From Candidatus Zixiibacteriota bacterium (GTDB taxonomy: Bacteria; Zixibacteria; MSB-5A5; GN15; JAAZOE01): a stretch of 14,864 bases of DNA. Where the stretch lies: positions 1 to 14,864 of the forward strand of contig JAQVRW010000031.1 in the NCBI GenBank assembly GCA_028700875.1, given 5' to 3'. The notes under the pieces are model-generated. The model saw nothing but the letters and a program-made list of their open reading frames with translations, ran no database searches and was not told the origin of the DNA. Below are positions 6,775 to 14,081 of this stretch, piece by piece (the stretch's first letter is position 1; the number at the start of each line of letters is the position of its first letter). Both the position numbers and the translations under genes were made by a program.

Positions 6775-8667
6775 ATGGAAAACCTTGCGGGATGTCTGGT
6801 CGCCCGATTGGCCGACCGCGACGAGGCGTATGAAGGCGACCTCGTTGACGAAATCAACCGAGTGGTCAATCCGCCCAAACCGGTGGGGGCGGATGAGGTC
6901 TATATCCGGGCGATGTATATCGTCTCCGATCAGGTCAACAGCCAGGGGGGACGGTTTGCCGAGGAGGAGATAGACCGGCTCACGGAGCTTTTGATCGATG
7001 CGCCGGTCATGGTGGGGCATCGGCGGGACAGCCTGCCGTTGGCGCGCAATTTCAAGGCGGTGAAGATTCGCACCGATGACCGGGTTTGGGTGAAGTCATA
7101 TTTCTACTGGATGAAAGAGAGCGACGGGGCGGAGGCGCTCAAGAACAATATCGACGGCGGCATCTACAAGGAATGCTCCATCAGCTTCCTCTTTCTGTTT
7201 CCCGAATGTTCCATTTGCGGACGGGACATCCGCCAATGTCATCATGTACCCTTCAACGAATATGAAACGGCGTCCGGCGGAAAGGAGATCGCCCATTTTC
7301 TCTATCGCCGGATTGAGAAAGTCCTGGAAACCTCCCTGGTATTCCGGGGATCCGTGGCCGATACTCGCATAACCGACAAGTTGTCCTCTGAGACCCAAGA
7401 CGATGATATCGAACGGACTGATTCGTCGGCTCTTTTCAGCAAGGTGCCGGAAACGGCCGAAGCATCGATCATGCCGGTCCGGTTCGCACAGGCTCCGTTG
7501 GTTTTCAGGGCGCCGGATCGCCTCGCCTCGGATCATGAGTGCTCCTTCCTGCTGACGTATCCCCATCAGCCGGGAATAACCGCGACCGCCGTCAAGAAGG
7601 ATGGCGCGATCGAGTTGATCTCGCCGCAAGTTCTTGCGAACGCGGCGTGTCAGCGGGTGACCGGCATATTGTCGCAACTTCCGGCCGAATCGTTCGAGCT
7701 GGATTTCCTGTTGTATGCCACGCGGGGAAACGACCGTCTGAACGGATTCGGGCTAGCGCATCTTTTGGGATCGGAGACGAACCTGCATCGGTTGCGGATT
7801 CGGCTTTGCGACGGCGGCGAAATCGATGGGCGGAATATCGGGCAGGAGCCATATGAAAACAGGCTGGAGGCGATCCGGCAGCTGGCCGGCAAATCGGCTT
7901 ATGAGCAGCTGGATGTCATGCGACCACAGAGAGTCGTTGGCGAGGAGTGGCCGGCGTATCTTGGCGCTGCCCGATGGAAGGAATACAATTTCGGATTGGA
8001 GGCGGTCGGCGAAGGAAACGACGGCCGGTTGTCGCGACTGGTCTTTACCCGGGAAAATGCGATGCCCGGCATGGTGGAAGCGGCAACGGTCCGGGAAATG
8101 AATCGTCTTGATTGCACGGTTGCCCTCCTTGATGGCCGGAAAGAATCATGTCGAATCATGCACCCGAAAGCGGCCGGATTGGAGTCGGGAGCGGTTGTCC
8201 TTTTGCGTGGAACCGGCGTTGCCGATGGTCAATGTCGTGGTTCATTGTCGATTATCGATATATTCCCCGGAAAAGGGCGAAACGATATCAAGGTTGAGTC
8301 ATCATTGGCAGTACGCTCGGCCGGTCAACTCGTGATTTCGCCGGGGGCGGATTCAATGATGTTGCGTTTTCCCCTGGACAATGTCGAGCGGTGTTTGACA
8401 GTCCACCATTTCTCGCCCCGGCTATTTGCCCTGGGGCGTCGATTCGTGGCGGATATGTCTTCGGAGCAAACATCACCCAAACGGATGACCGCAGGGGAAG
8501 CAGTACCTCTCGAAGCGGTAACGTGTCTGGGAAGATTGATTTTGCTGCGGCTTTCGGGAAACAACGCGGTCATGGGAGACTGTCGAAGGTTATGGATACG
8601 GCCGGTGTTGCTGGATGGGGTCGAGCGATATCTTTTTTACGGAGAGAGGGTCAGTGGTCCTCGATGA
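6775..8667 (+). CDS. Prohead protease fused to a degenerate DNA-ligase-like domain
   Basis: This gene encodes 630 residues, about three times the usual prohead protease length. Residues ~40-160 match a capsid-maturation protease: a histidine in VGHRRDSLPLARNF (His82) and a serine in YKECSISF (Ser135), the probable catalytic pair, followed by a metal-knuckle C145-x2-C148-x6-C155-x-H157. Residues ~160-250 are a hydrophilic linker. Residues ~250-430 follow the order of an ATP-dependent DNA ligase core: the strand pair around KKDGAIELISPQ (274-285), the motif III region SFELDFLLYA, the DGRNIGQEPYENRLEAI segment typical after motif IIIa, and EEWPAYLGA leading to the motif IV region. Residues ~431-500 resemble the OB fold (GAVVLLRGTG...IIDIFPGK). 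At motif I, KxDGxR is replaced by HQPGIT, and DGE by DFL, so ligase activity is not expected. Residues ~505-630 are unassigned. A GGAGG lies four bases before the ATG. The end overlaps the convergent lipoprotein gene by 17 bases. The protease call is fairly sure; the ligase-like call is my own motif reading. Confidence 0.75.
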   Translation: MENLAGCLVARLADRDEAYEGDLVDEINRVVNPPKPVGADEVYIRAMYIVSDQVNSQGGRFAEEEIDRLTELLIDAPVMVGHRRDSLPLARNFKAVKIRTDDRVWVKSYFYWMKESDGAEALKNNIDGGIYKECSISFLFLFPECSICGRDIRQCHHVPFNEYETASGGKEIAHFLYRRIEKVLETSLVFRGSVADTRITDKLSSETQDDDIERTDSSALFSKVPETAEASIMPVRFAQAPLVFRAPDRLASDHECSFLLTYPHQPGITATAVKKDGAIELISPQVLANAACQRVTGILSQLPAESFELDFLLYATRGNDRLNGFGLAHLLGSETNLHRLRIRLCDGGEIDGRNIGQEPYENRLEAIRQLAGKSAYEQLDVMRPQRVVGEEWPAYLGAARWKEYNFGLEAVGEGNDGRLSRLVFTRENAMPGMVEAATVREMNRLDCTVALLDGRKESCRIMHPKAAGLESGAVVLLRGTGVADGQCRGSLSIIDIFPGKGRNDIKVESSLAVRSAGQLVISPGADSMMLRFPLDNVERCLTVHHFSPRLFALGRRFVADMSSEQTSPKRMTAGEAVPLEAVTCLGRLILLRLSGNNAVMGDCRRLWIRPVLLDGVERYLFYGERVSGPR

Positions 8668-9361
8668 GGATGATCCGTCGCCCGCGTCCCGGGGCTTGTG
8701 ATTCCAATTTTACCAGGCCGACCGTGAGGCTGTAATATTCATCAACGACCATCTGGGTGTCTACACTGGTTTCGGTGAGGAACAAGGCCAACCGGCAATG
8801 ATAGGCCTCATATGATCGGCCGGGGAGGATGACATCGGATCGTCCGAGAAATTTCCGCACGGTGTAATAGCCATAGTTGAGGAACAGCAGGGTGCGGCGT
8901 TCAGCGCCCAACGGCCCGACAAAGGGCGGGGAGAGGATGTTCCAGGAGGAATTGCCCTGCAATGTGCGGGGCATGATGACCGGGGTGGGATAGAAGAAGA
9001 CGGTGTCGACGGGATTGGCATTCGGACGGATCTGGCCCGAATGCAGCACGCCGAGAGCATCGATGGTCAGAAGATCATGGGCGACGCCATCGAGCGATAA
9101 CCGGACCTGATCGTTCCGGCCTCTGAGGACGTTGATACGCATGTCCGTGGTGTCATAATGGATCATCTGCGGGTCATAGGTGACGGTGCTGTCATAGACC
9201 TGGTAGTTCAACTCGTGATCGCGGGTCAGACCCAACAGGCTGGCGCCGTCGGCGAATGCCCCGGTGGCAGTTGGTTCATCGCCCGAATCGCCGCAACCGA
9301 TGACAACCGGCGCGACCATGAGAGCCATCAGGATAAGAGCGATTTGTCGCATTCGTTTCAT
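8651..9361 (-). CDS. Lipoprotein encoded antisense within the head module
   Basis: This gene encodes a 236-residue predicted lipoprotein. The signal peptide has basic residues (MKRMRQ), a hydrophobic stretch and the lipobox VIGC, giving a lipidated Cys23 followed by an acidic GDSGDEP linker. The rest is beta-rich, without catalytic motifs; its C-terminal segment EYYSLTVGLVKLE resembles the end of several exported lipoproteins in which a Y-x-G-V-G-L-V-K-type strand recurs (recollection, not a search). It looks like a host-type envelope protein carried inside phage genes on the opposite strand. It could be a lysogenic-conversion gene or a resident host gene. The ATG at 9361 has no ribosome site. 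A minus-strand TTGACA at 9395-9400 lies so close that a transcript from it would begin almost at the ATG, suggesting leaderless or weak translation. The stop overlaps the protease gene tail to tail. Confidence 0.8.
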   Translation of the reverse strand: MKRMRQIALILMALMVAPVVIGCGDSGDEPTATGAFADGASLLGLTRDHELNYQVYDSTVTYDPQMIHYDTTDMRINVLRGRNDQVRLSLDGVAHDLLTIDALGVLHSGQIRPNANPVDTVFFYPTPVIMPRTLQGNSSWNILSPPFVGPLGAERRTLLFLNYGYYTVRKFLGRSDVILPGRSYEAYHCRLALFLTETSVDTQMVVDEYYSLTVGLVKLESQAPGRGRRIILIEDH

Positions 9362-9417
9362 ACTGGGTGCAGTTACGGAAAGTTCAATAAGATTTGTCAA
9401 TGAAAAAAGGAGGGGAG

Positions 9418-9738
9418 ATGACTGACCGCTGGCGACAATGGGGAAAACGGTTGAGCCCGTTTTATACGGCTCTGACCATTCTCACGACGCTGGGGTACCT
9501 GCTGACCACCCATCTGTCAACCATCAACAGCCTCAAGAAGGCGATTGGGGCCAAGGCGGAGCGGTCGGAGGTGGAGTTTTTGGACAAGAAGCTCACCCGA
9601 ATCGAGGTGAAACTGGAAGAGGCGATCATGACGAAGAACGAATTCAACCGTCTCCGCGACGATTTTGACCGCAGAATCGTGGATATGATGGTGCGGCTGA
9701 ACGACCAAAACGGGGAGGATGCCAATCATGGAAAGTAG
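9418..9738 (+). CDS. Small membrane-anchored coiled-coil protein
   Basis: This gene encodes a 106-residue protein with one transmembrane helix near the N-terminus (about residues 15-34, around FYTALTILTTLGYLL) and then a long charged helix with heptad-like spacing from about residue 40 to 100. The layout recalls phage membrane proteins such as holin-associated XhlA or virion inner proteins, but orientation and length do not settle which. I chose the ATG at 9418 because AAGGAGG lies four or five bases before it; the ATG at 9400 would bring that ribosome site into the coding region. The gene is divergent from the lipoprotein gene and overlaps the next gene by 11 bases. Confidence 0.75.
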   Translation: MTDRWRQWGKRLSPFYTALTILTTLGYLLTTHLSTINSLKKAIGAKAERSEVEFLDKKLTRIEVKLEEAIMTKNEFNRLRDDFDRRIVDMMVRLNDQNGEDANHGK

Positions 9739-10174
9739 TCTGGGGCCGCTGGAAGAACGACTGAATCATTTTGCGGTGATTCTGGCCGGGGAGCTGCGGG
9801 GCCATACGCCCGACGCCGAGCCTCCGGATGCGCCGCCGCATATCGAGCTGATCGATTTCGACGATCTGCGGCGGGTGTTGGAAGAGACCATGGCGGCGCT
9901 TGACGCAGCTTCCCGGAAGACGAACGACGCGACCGTCGTGCGGAAGTGGTTCGCGGCTCGGATCGCGGCCCTTCGCCGGGCGCGGCACGCGTTTCTTCAG
10001 GAACGATCGGCGGCCGAGCCATGCCCCGACGGAGACGATATTTCCCTGCCGACGTTGTTGCACTGTTTCGAAGATGAATCGGCCCGGTGGCGGGCGTTGA
10101 CGGCCGAGGGAAGCCGTCGCGCCGGCCGAAACGGGGGCCGCCCGTATAACGACATTCTCGATTTCAAATCATGA
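9728..10174 (+). CDS. Phage protein of unknown function, helical
   Basis: This gene encodes a 148-residue, mostly helical and strongly charged protein that I do not recognise. An acidic, Pro-rich stretch (around residues 30-45) precedes two long helices (RRVLEETMAALDAASRKT and RKWFAARIAALRRARHAFL). The end, RRAGRNGGRPYNDILDF, is basic and flexible. A GGGGAGG nine bases upstream favours the ATG at 9728 over that at 9719. It overlaps the preceding gene and lies two genes before the capsid gene, the usual place for scaffold or head-assembly factors, so a scaffold-like role is possible but unproven. A 13-codon open frame beginning at its stop codon (10171) is probably not a gene. Confidence 0.75.
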   Translation: MESSLGPLEERLNHFAVILAGELRGHTPDAEPPDAPPHIELIDFDDLRRVLEETMAALDAASRKTNDATVVRKWFAARIAALRRARHAFLQERSAAEPCPDGDDISLPTLLHCFEDESARWRALTAEGSRRAGRNGGRPYNDILDFKS

Positions 10175-10197
10175 CCCCGGAGGCGGGAGGATATCCC

Positions 10198-10223
10198 CGG
10201 CCGACGTTTTGACTAACCGGCCG
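10198..10223 (+). repeat. CGGCCG inverted repeat before the decoration gene
   Basis: Two copies of the palindrome CGGCCG (10198-10203 and 10218-10223) are 14 bases apart in the 75-base gap before the decoration gene, and the transcript could form a six-pair stem. It stops 17 bases before the AAAGGAG ribosome site. No T-run follows. It may shape mRNA processing or stability, or be a product of the GC-rich sequence. Confidence 0.25.
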
Positions 10224-10249
10224 CCGCAGGTCAAACCAAAGGAGATTCC

Positions 10250-10672
10250 GTGACTATTCGAGCACAAAATCTGGAAACGATACACCCCGTCTATGCCACG
10301 TTTGCGATCCATCAGACGACCGGGGTGGACGACCTCAAGGACGTCAATATCGGCGAGGCGGTCAGCTTGACCGGAAATTATGAAGTCGGCCGCACCTCGG
10401 CCGGTTCGATTCTTCTGGGCAAGCTGGTGGCGTTGACGCTCACCGACGCGGACAACGGCCAGCGGCTGGCCACGGTGCAGATCGGCGGGATTTGCACGCT
10501 GGCGATTTCCACCACCGTTCCGACGGTCGGAAACCGCGTGGTCGGCGGAACCGCCGGCACGGTCAAACAGGCGCCGGTGTTGACCGGGTATGATCCGGCG
10601 GGCGGCAATCTTGCCCGGGGTACGGTCATCGCGGTCAACGGCACCACGGACTGCACCATCATCCTGAACTGA
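10250..10672 (+). CDS. Capsid decoration-type protein (DUF2190-like)
   Basis: This gene encodes a 140-residue, all-beta, Gly/Thr/Val-rich protein. The pattern of an early VNIGEAVSLTG strand, a SILLGKLVALTLTDADNGQ turn, the GGICTLAIS strand and late VPTVGNRVVGGTAGTVKQAP matches small capsid decoration or head-stabilising proteins of the DUF2190 type, which are often encoded just before the major capsid gene. That position is seen here, with 16 bases to the capsid start. Translation should begin at the GTG at 10250, with AAAGGAG about six bases before it. There are no signal peptide or membrane segments, so it is a cytoplasmic or virion protein. Confidence 0.75.
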   Translation: MTIRAQNLETIHPVYATFAIHQTTGVDDLKDVNIGEAVSLTGNYEVGRTSAGSILLGKLVALTLTDADNGQRLATVQIGGICTLAISTTVPTVGNRVVGGTAGTVKQAPVLTGYDPAGGNLARGTVIAVNGTTDCTIILN

Positions 10673-10688
10673 AAGGGAGACATATCAG

Positions 10689-11792
10689 ATGCATATTGAT
10701 GAACTCATGGCCGGGCGTTGGGGCGAAAGGCTTCTTCGTCTGGCGGAACGCGAATCGGAACAGGTCGGGCCGATGGATCTGACGCGGGCATCGGAGCTGG
10801 ATATCACCCGCGAGACCTATCTCGAGGCGCAATCGCGGGGGCTGACCGTCAGCGAGCTGTTGGAAACCGATGACTACGATCCCTCGCCCATGGGAAGTCC
10901 GCTGGATGCGTTCGAGCGCCAGTTGGCGACCCACGGCATCAAGGTCGGGGGCAAGAACAGCAGCCCGGTGGACCTGTTCTACAAGAACGCCTCGGCGTTG
11001 CTTCCGGAGTTTATTCTCCGCGAGGTGCGCAAGGGGCAGCAGATGCGGCCGGAATTGGATCGGCTGTTGGCCGGGAGCACGGTCATCCAGAGCAACCGCT
11101 ACACGCCGTTTTTTGTCGATACCTCCGACACCGACAAGTTTTCGCTTCGTCCGGTGGGGGAGGGGGCGGAAATCCCCAGCCTGGTGGTCACCGAGCAGAA
11201 ACATTCGTTGAACGTTCGCGACTACGGTCTGGCGCTCAAAACCTCCTACAAGACGCTGCGGCATCGCTCGACAGCGCAGTTCAAGGTTTTGCTGTGGTAT
11301 ATCGGATTCCGCCTTCAGACCGACAAGATCGCCCTGGTGGTGGACACGCTGGTGGGAGGCGACGGCAACGACAACGCGGCCGAGGTTATCACCTGCGCAG
11401 CCAGCGGATCGTTGACCTATGCCGACCTGGTGAAGCTGTGGGCCGAATTCGCGCCGTTCGAGATGAACCACCTGGTCTGTCATATCGGGACGCTGAAGAC
11501 GATCCTGACCCTGGCGGAGTTCAAGGACCCGCTGGCCGGGTACCGATTCGGCAAGACCGGCGAGATGTTCACCCCTCTGGGGGCGGCGCTGGTGCGATGC
11601 GACGAGGCGGCGGCCGATTATGTCATCGGTCTCGACTCCCGTTTCGCGGTCGAAGAGGTGGTCAGCCAGCCGCTGATGGTCGAATTCGACAAGATCATCG
11701 ACCAGAAGTTCGAAGAGGCGGTGATATCGGAATCGGTGTCGTACGCCAAGGTGGTCAAGGAAGCCTCGGTGGTGCTGGACTACAACTACTGA
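10689..11792 (+). CDS. Major capsid protein, HK97-fold type
   Basis: This gene encodes the 367-residue shell protein. The central part carries the usual marks of an HK97-type capsid subunit: a strand-rich segment with RPVGEGAEIPSLVVTEQKHS (residues ~154-173) leading into DYGLALKTSYKTLRHRS, the E-loop and spine-helix region, then an alpha/beta part with a Gly-rich turn (VGGDGNDNAAE), and a C-terminal strand region (SYAKVVKEASVVLDYNY). The first ~95 residues are charged and helical and contain an acidic stretch (ETDDYD); they may act as an internal scaffold that the protease gene product removes, since no separate scaffold gene is evident. AAAGGGAG lies nine bases before the ATG. A strong hairpin follows the stop codon. 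Family assignment is from pattern only. Confidence 0.87.
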   Translation: MHIDELMAGRWGERLLRLAERESEQVGPMDLTRASELDITRETYLEAQSRGLTVSELLETDDYDPSPMGSPLDAFERQLATHGIKVGGKNSSPVDLFYKNASALLPEFILREVRKGQQMRPELDRLLAGSTVIQSNRYTPFFVDTSDTDKFSLRPVGEGAEIPSLVVTEQKHSLNVRDYGLALKTSYKTLRHRSTAQFKVLLWYIGFRLQTDKIALVVDTLVGGDGNDNAAEVITCAASGSLTYADLVKLWAEFAPFEMNHLVCHIGTLKTILTLAEFKDPLAGYRFGKTGEMFTPLGAALVRCDEAAADYVIGLDSRFAVEEVVSQPLMVEFDKIIDQKFEEAVISESVSYAKVVKEASVVLDYNY

Positions 11793-11800
11793 TGATAACG

Positions 11801-11830
11801 CCGGGTCCGGCCATAATGGGCCGGACCCGG
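11801..11830 (+). promoter_or_regulatory. Perfect 12-bp hairpin after the capsid gene
   Basis: CCGGGTCCGGCC (11801-11812) and GGCCGGACCCGG (11819-11830) pair perfectly around the six-base loop ATAATG. The stem lies eight bases after the capsid stop codon and directly before TTGGAGG, the ribosome site of the next gene. Only two T residues follow, so it is not a standard intrinsic terminator. It probably protects the 3' end of capsid mRNA or lowers downstream expression, which would help make far more capsid than minor protein. Confidence 0.85.
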
Positions 11831-11842
11831 TTGGAGGAAGCG

Positions 11843-13261
11843 ATGCTGAAGTTTATTGCTCAAAGCTCCGCCCAATATCCGCTGGGTATTCCCCCAGGTC
11901 GGAAGTGCCTGGTCGTGCCGAGCGGTCCGTATGCCGGGTGGGCGGCGGTGCTGTATGCCGCGTCGGCGTCGGCCATCAAGCTGGTTTCGACCGATGCTCC
12001 CTACACGACGTTTGCCACACCCATCGACGTGGTCGATGATGCCGCTGATACCCCCTTCGACGCCTTCATGGCTTCCGACGGAGACATCTATGTCGCCTAT
12101 ATCGTCACCGGCACCAACGATCTGGGTTTCGTGAAGCTAACCTTCGCCGACGGGGTTTGGACGGCGGGGACATCGGTCACCGTCTTTACCGCCGATGATT
12201 GTTCCTGCCCGAGCATCTGCCGTTTGACCACCAACCAGCTTTGGATCGCCTACACGCGGTTGAACGGCGGACTGTATTATGTCAGCGCCAAGATGTCTCT
12301 CTACGACGGGGAGAGTTGGGGGACGATAACGGACCCCGGCGATACGCTTACCTCCGGCTCCTCGGCGACCTGCGCGGCGATGGTCGAACAGAATCTTCGA
12401 CACTATGTCTTCTATACCGACGGGGGAAGCAAGCTGGCGTATCGCTACAAGGGGAACGGCGGAATATTATGGGAAAGCGAAACCATCCTCGCCTCCGGCA
12501 GCGGTTTTGATGATCGTTTCTCCGTGGCCATCAGCGGGGACGGCAGAATCGGAGTGGGGTATGTCAATTCATCGGGACTTCGCTTCCGGGAATACTCCGG
12601 TTCCACCTGGTCGGCGGAAGCGACCGTCGAGAACGGAGCTCTATCCGTTCCGGCGGTGGCGTATCGCGGCGGAGACGCCTTCTTGATATTCACCCGGAAT
12701 TCCTCCGATCAACTGCGTCCGCTCATGGTCAGTCATAAAGAGGCGAGTGGTTTCTCAACCCCGGCCGCGCTGGACACGCGCAAGGGGGATCTTAAAAAGC
12801 TGCTGGTGTATCATGCCGGCGCCGGGACCTACCAGGACAAGACCGAACAGGCGGCATCGGAGACATCCGGTGATGTTCTCCATTCCGTTTCCGGCGGACT
12901 TCTGGACGAGGTGGGCGATGCTTTGTACCTCGGGCAGGATGAGCCATTCAACGCCATCTATCTACAGTTGTCTACAGCCGGGGCAGGTGGGGAAGTCGTT
13001 TGGAAGTATTGGGATGGGCAAGGGTGGAAGGCGTTTTCACCCGCTTCGGGAACCTGGCACTTTTCCTTATCCGAGCAGGACCTGATTCTGTGGAACGATT
13101 ATAGTTCCCTCCCGGCCGACTGGCAAAAACGGGAAATCTCCGGTCATGCCTGCTACTGGATTGCGGTCACCGTGACGGCCGCATTTACCACCGTGCCGGT
13201 GGGTTCGCGGATCACGGCCGTGAGCGACTTGAAAGCATGTTCAACTCAGGGGTGCTTATGA
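11843..13261 (+). CDS. Beta-rich virion protein, propeller-like with C-terminal fibre-type domain
   Basis: This gene encodes 472 residues with no signal peptide. Residues ~30-310 hold recurring blade-like strands of the kind seen in sialidase or BNR-type propellers: DIYVAYIV, QLWIAYTRL, RHYVFYTDGG, GRIGVGYVNSSG and DAFLIFTRN, each followed by a turn and a strand with W or Y (for example GESWG and GSTWS). Residues ~355-460 form a second domain (YLQLSTAG, VVWKYWDGQGWKAF, HACYWIAVTV) like domains in phage tail and baseplate proteins where a W-x-Y-W-D-G-x-x-W motif recurs. A role as a capsid-surface or receptor- or polysaccharide-binding structural protein is inferred. The ATG at 11843 follows GGAGG by about six bases; the longer open frame upstream shadows the capsid gene. 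The stop codon overlaps the next start (ATGA). Confidence 0.75.
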   Translation: MLKFIAQSSAQYPLGIPPGRKCLVVPSGPYAGWAAVLYAASASAIKLVSTDAPYTTFATPIDVVDDAADTPFDAFMASDGDIYVAYIVTGTNDLGFVKLTFADGVWTAGTSVTVFTADDCSCPSICRLTTNQLWIAYTRLNGGLYYVSAKMSLYDGESWGTITDPGDTLTSGSSATCAAMVEQNLRHYVFYTDGGSKLAYRYKGNGGILWESETILASGSGFDDRFSVAISGDGRIGVGYVNSSGLRFREYSGSTWSAEATVENGALSVPAVAYRGGDAFLIFTRNSSDQLRPLMVSHKEASGFSTPAALDTRKGDLKKLLVYHAGAGTYQDKTEQAASETSGDVLHSVSGGLLDEVGDALYLGQDEPFNAIYLQLSTAGAGGEVVWKYWDGQGWKAFSPASGTWHFSLSEQDLILWNDYSSLPADWQKREISGHACYWIAVTVTAAFTTVPVGSRITAVSDLKACSTQGCL

Positions 13262-14070
13262 GTCTGACGACAATCGACAGGATACGTCATCACCTGAGCC
13301 GCATCAATTCCGGAGCGGCAGAGGTGCATGACCAGGCGGTACGGCTGGCGTCGGACGGATACGTCGCCCTGCCCCACGCGCATATCGTCTCCGGTTCGGA
13401 GGCAGTCAAGGCAACGGCCGGGGATATCCCCGTTTCGGAGCGGTTGACGCTCGAAATGGTGCCGGCGCCGACGACGTATCGGGAAATCATTCCCGGTACG
13501 GTCGTGTGCGCCCGCGACAGCTCGCTGTCACGGGTTTATCAGGAGAATGTTGATTTTGTCGTCGATTACGCCGCCGGGACTATCGGACGTCTCGATGCGG
13601 GCGGTATCGACTCCGGCGACGCGATCATCATCTGGTATCAATACTACCAAATCTATCAGCGGGATGTCGACTACACCATCGACTATGAGCAGGGAAGGAT
13701 GCGGCGGATTGCCGCCGGTGGCATCGCCCTGGGGCAGGAGGTGCTGGTCGATTATCAATTGGGGATAACGCCGCTTGCGGACGAGGAGATCGAACAGGGG
13801 ATTACCGACGCCGAAGCGGAAATCGTTCACGCCATCGCGCCTGAATACCGCGAGTCGACCGATCCGGCGCTGCAAACGGCGGCCACGTTTTTGACCTTGT
13901 CTCTTTTATGCCGCAACGCGGCCGGATTGGCGGCCTCCGGCGGGACGTCGAGTCAGACCCAGTTGTCGTTCTGGCTGGAGCTGTCCAAGTCATACCGCGA
14001 GACCGCCGAGCGTCTGCTGACGTGGTTCCGGCAATCGGTTCCGGGGCTGCGGCCGCCGCGGCTGGCTTAG
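13258..14070 (+). CDS. Head-tail connector-like protein with internal 39-residue duplication
   Basis: This gene encodes 270 residues. The middle has two copies, in register 39 residues apart (from Tyr94 and Tyr133), of a beta unit reading Y-Q-x-x-V-D-[FY]-x-[VI]-D-Y-x-x-G-x-x-x-R-[LI]-x-A-G-G-I-x-x-G. Units of this kind recur in phage structural proteins. The C-terminal ~100 residues are helical (DEEIEQGITDAEAEIVHAI and later helices, ending in a basic GLRPPRL tail), the form of small connector proteins that plug onto the portal. I therefore infer a head-completion or connector role. The ATG at 13258 overlaps the preceding stop as ATGA and has AGGGG about six bases upstream, so translation is probably coupled. 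Confidence 0.7.
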   Translation: MSLTTIDRIRHHLSRINSGAAEVHDQAVRLASDGYVALPHAHIVSGSEAVKATAGDIPVSERLTLEMVPAPTTYREIIPGTVVCARDSSLSRVYQENVDFVVDYAAGTIGRLDAGGIDSGDAIIIWYQYYQIYQRDVDYTIDYEQGRMRRIAAGGIALGQEVLVDYQLGITPLADEEIEQGITDAEAEIVHAIAPEYRESTDPALQTAATFLTLSLLCRNAAGLAASGGTSSQTQLSFWLELSKSYRETAERLLTWFRQSVPGLRPPRLA

Positions 14071-14081
14071 AAAGGATGATG

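Noticed and set aside
6506..6973. Plus-strand open frame overlapping the protease start
   Set aside because: Its downstream half is an out-of-frame reading of the protease gene, and its upstream half is opposite the small membrane protein; composition is Arg/Ser-rich and unlike a protein.
7096..7677. 193-codon open frame on the minus strand across the protease fusion
   Set aside because: It is antisense to the protease and linker coding sequence, with no family features.
10171..10212. 13-codon open frame starting at the stop codon of the unknown helical gene
   Set aside because: It has no ribosome site of its own and a composition dictated by the GC-rich repeat; too short to support.
10659..11483. 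274-codon open frame on the minus strand across the capsid gene
   Set aside because: It is antisense to the major capsid gene, with atypical composition and no start signals.
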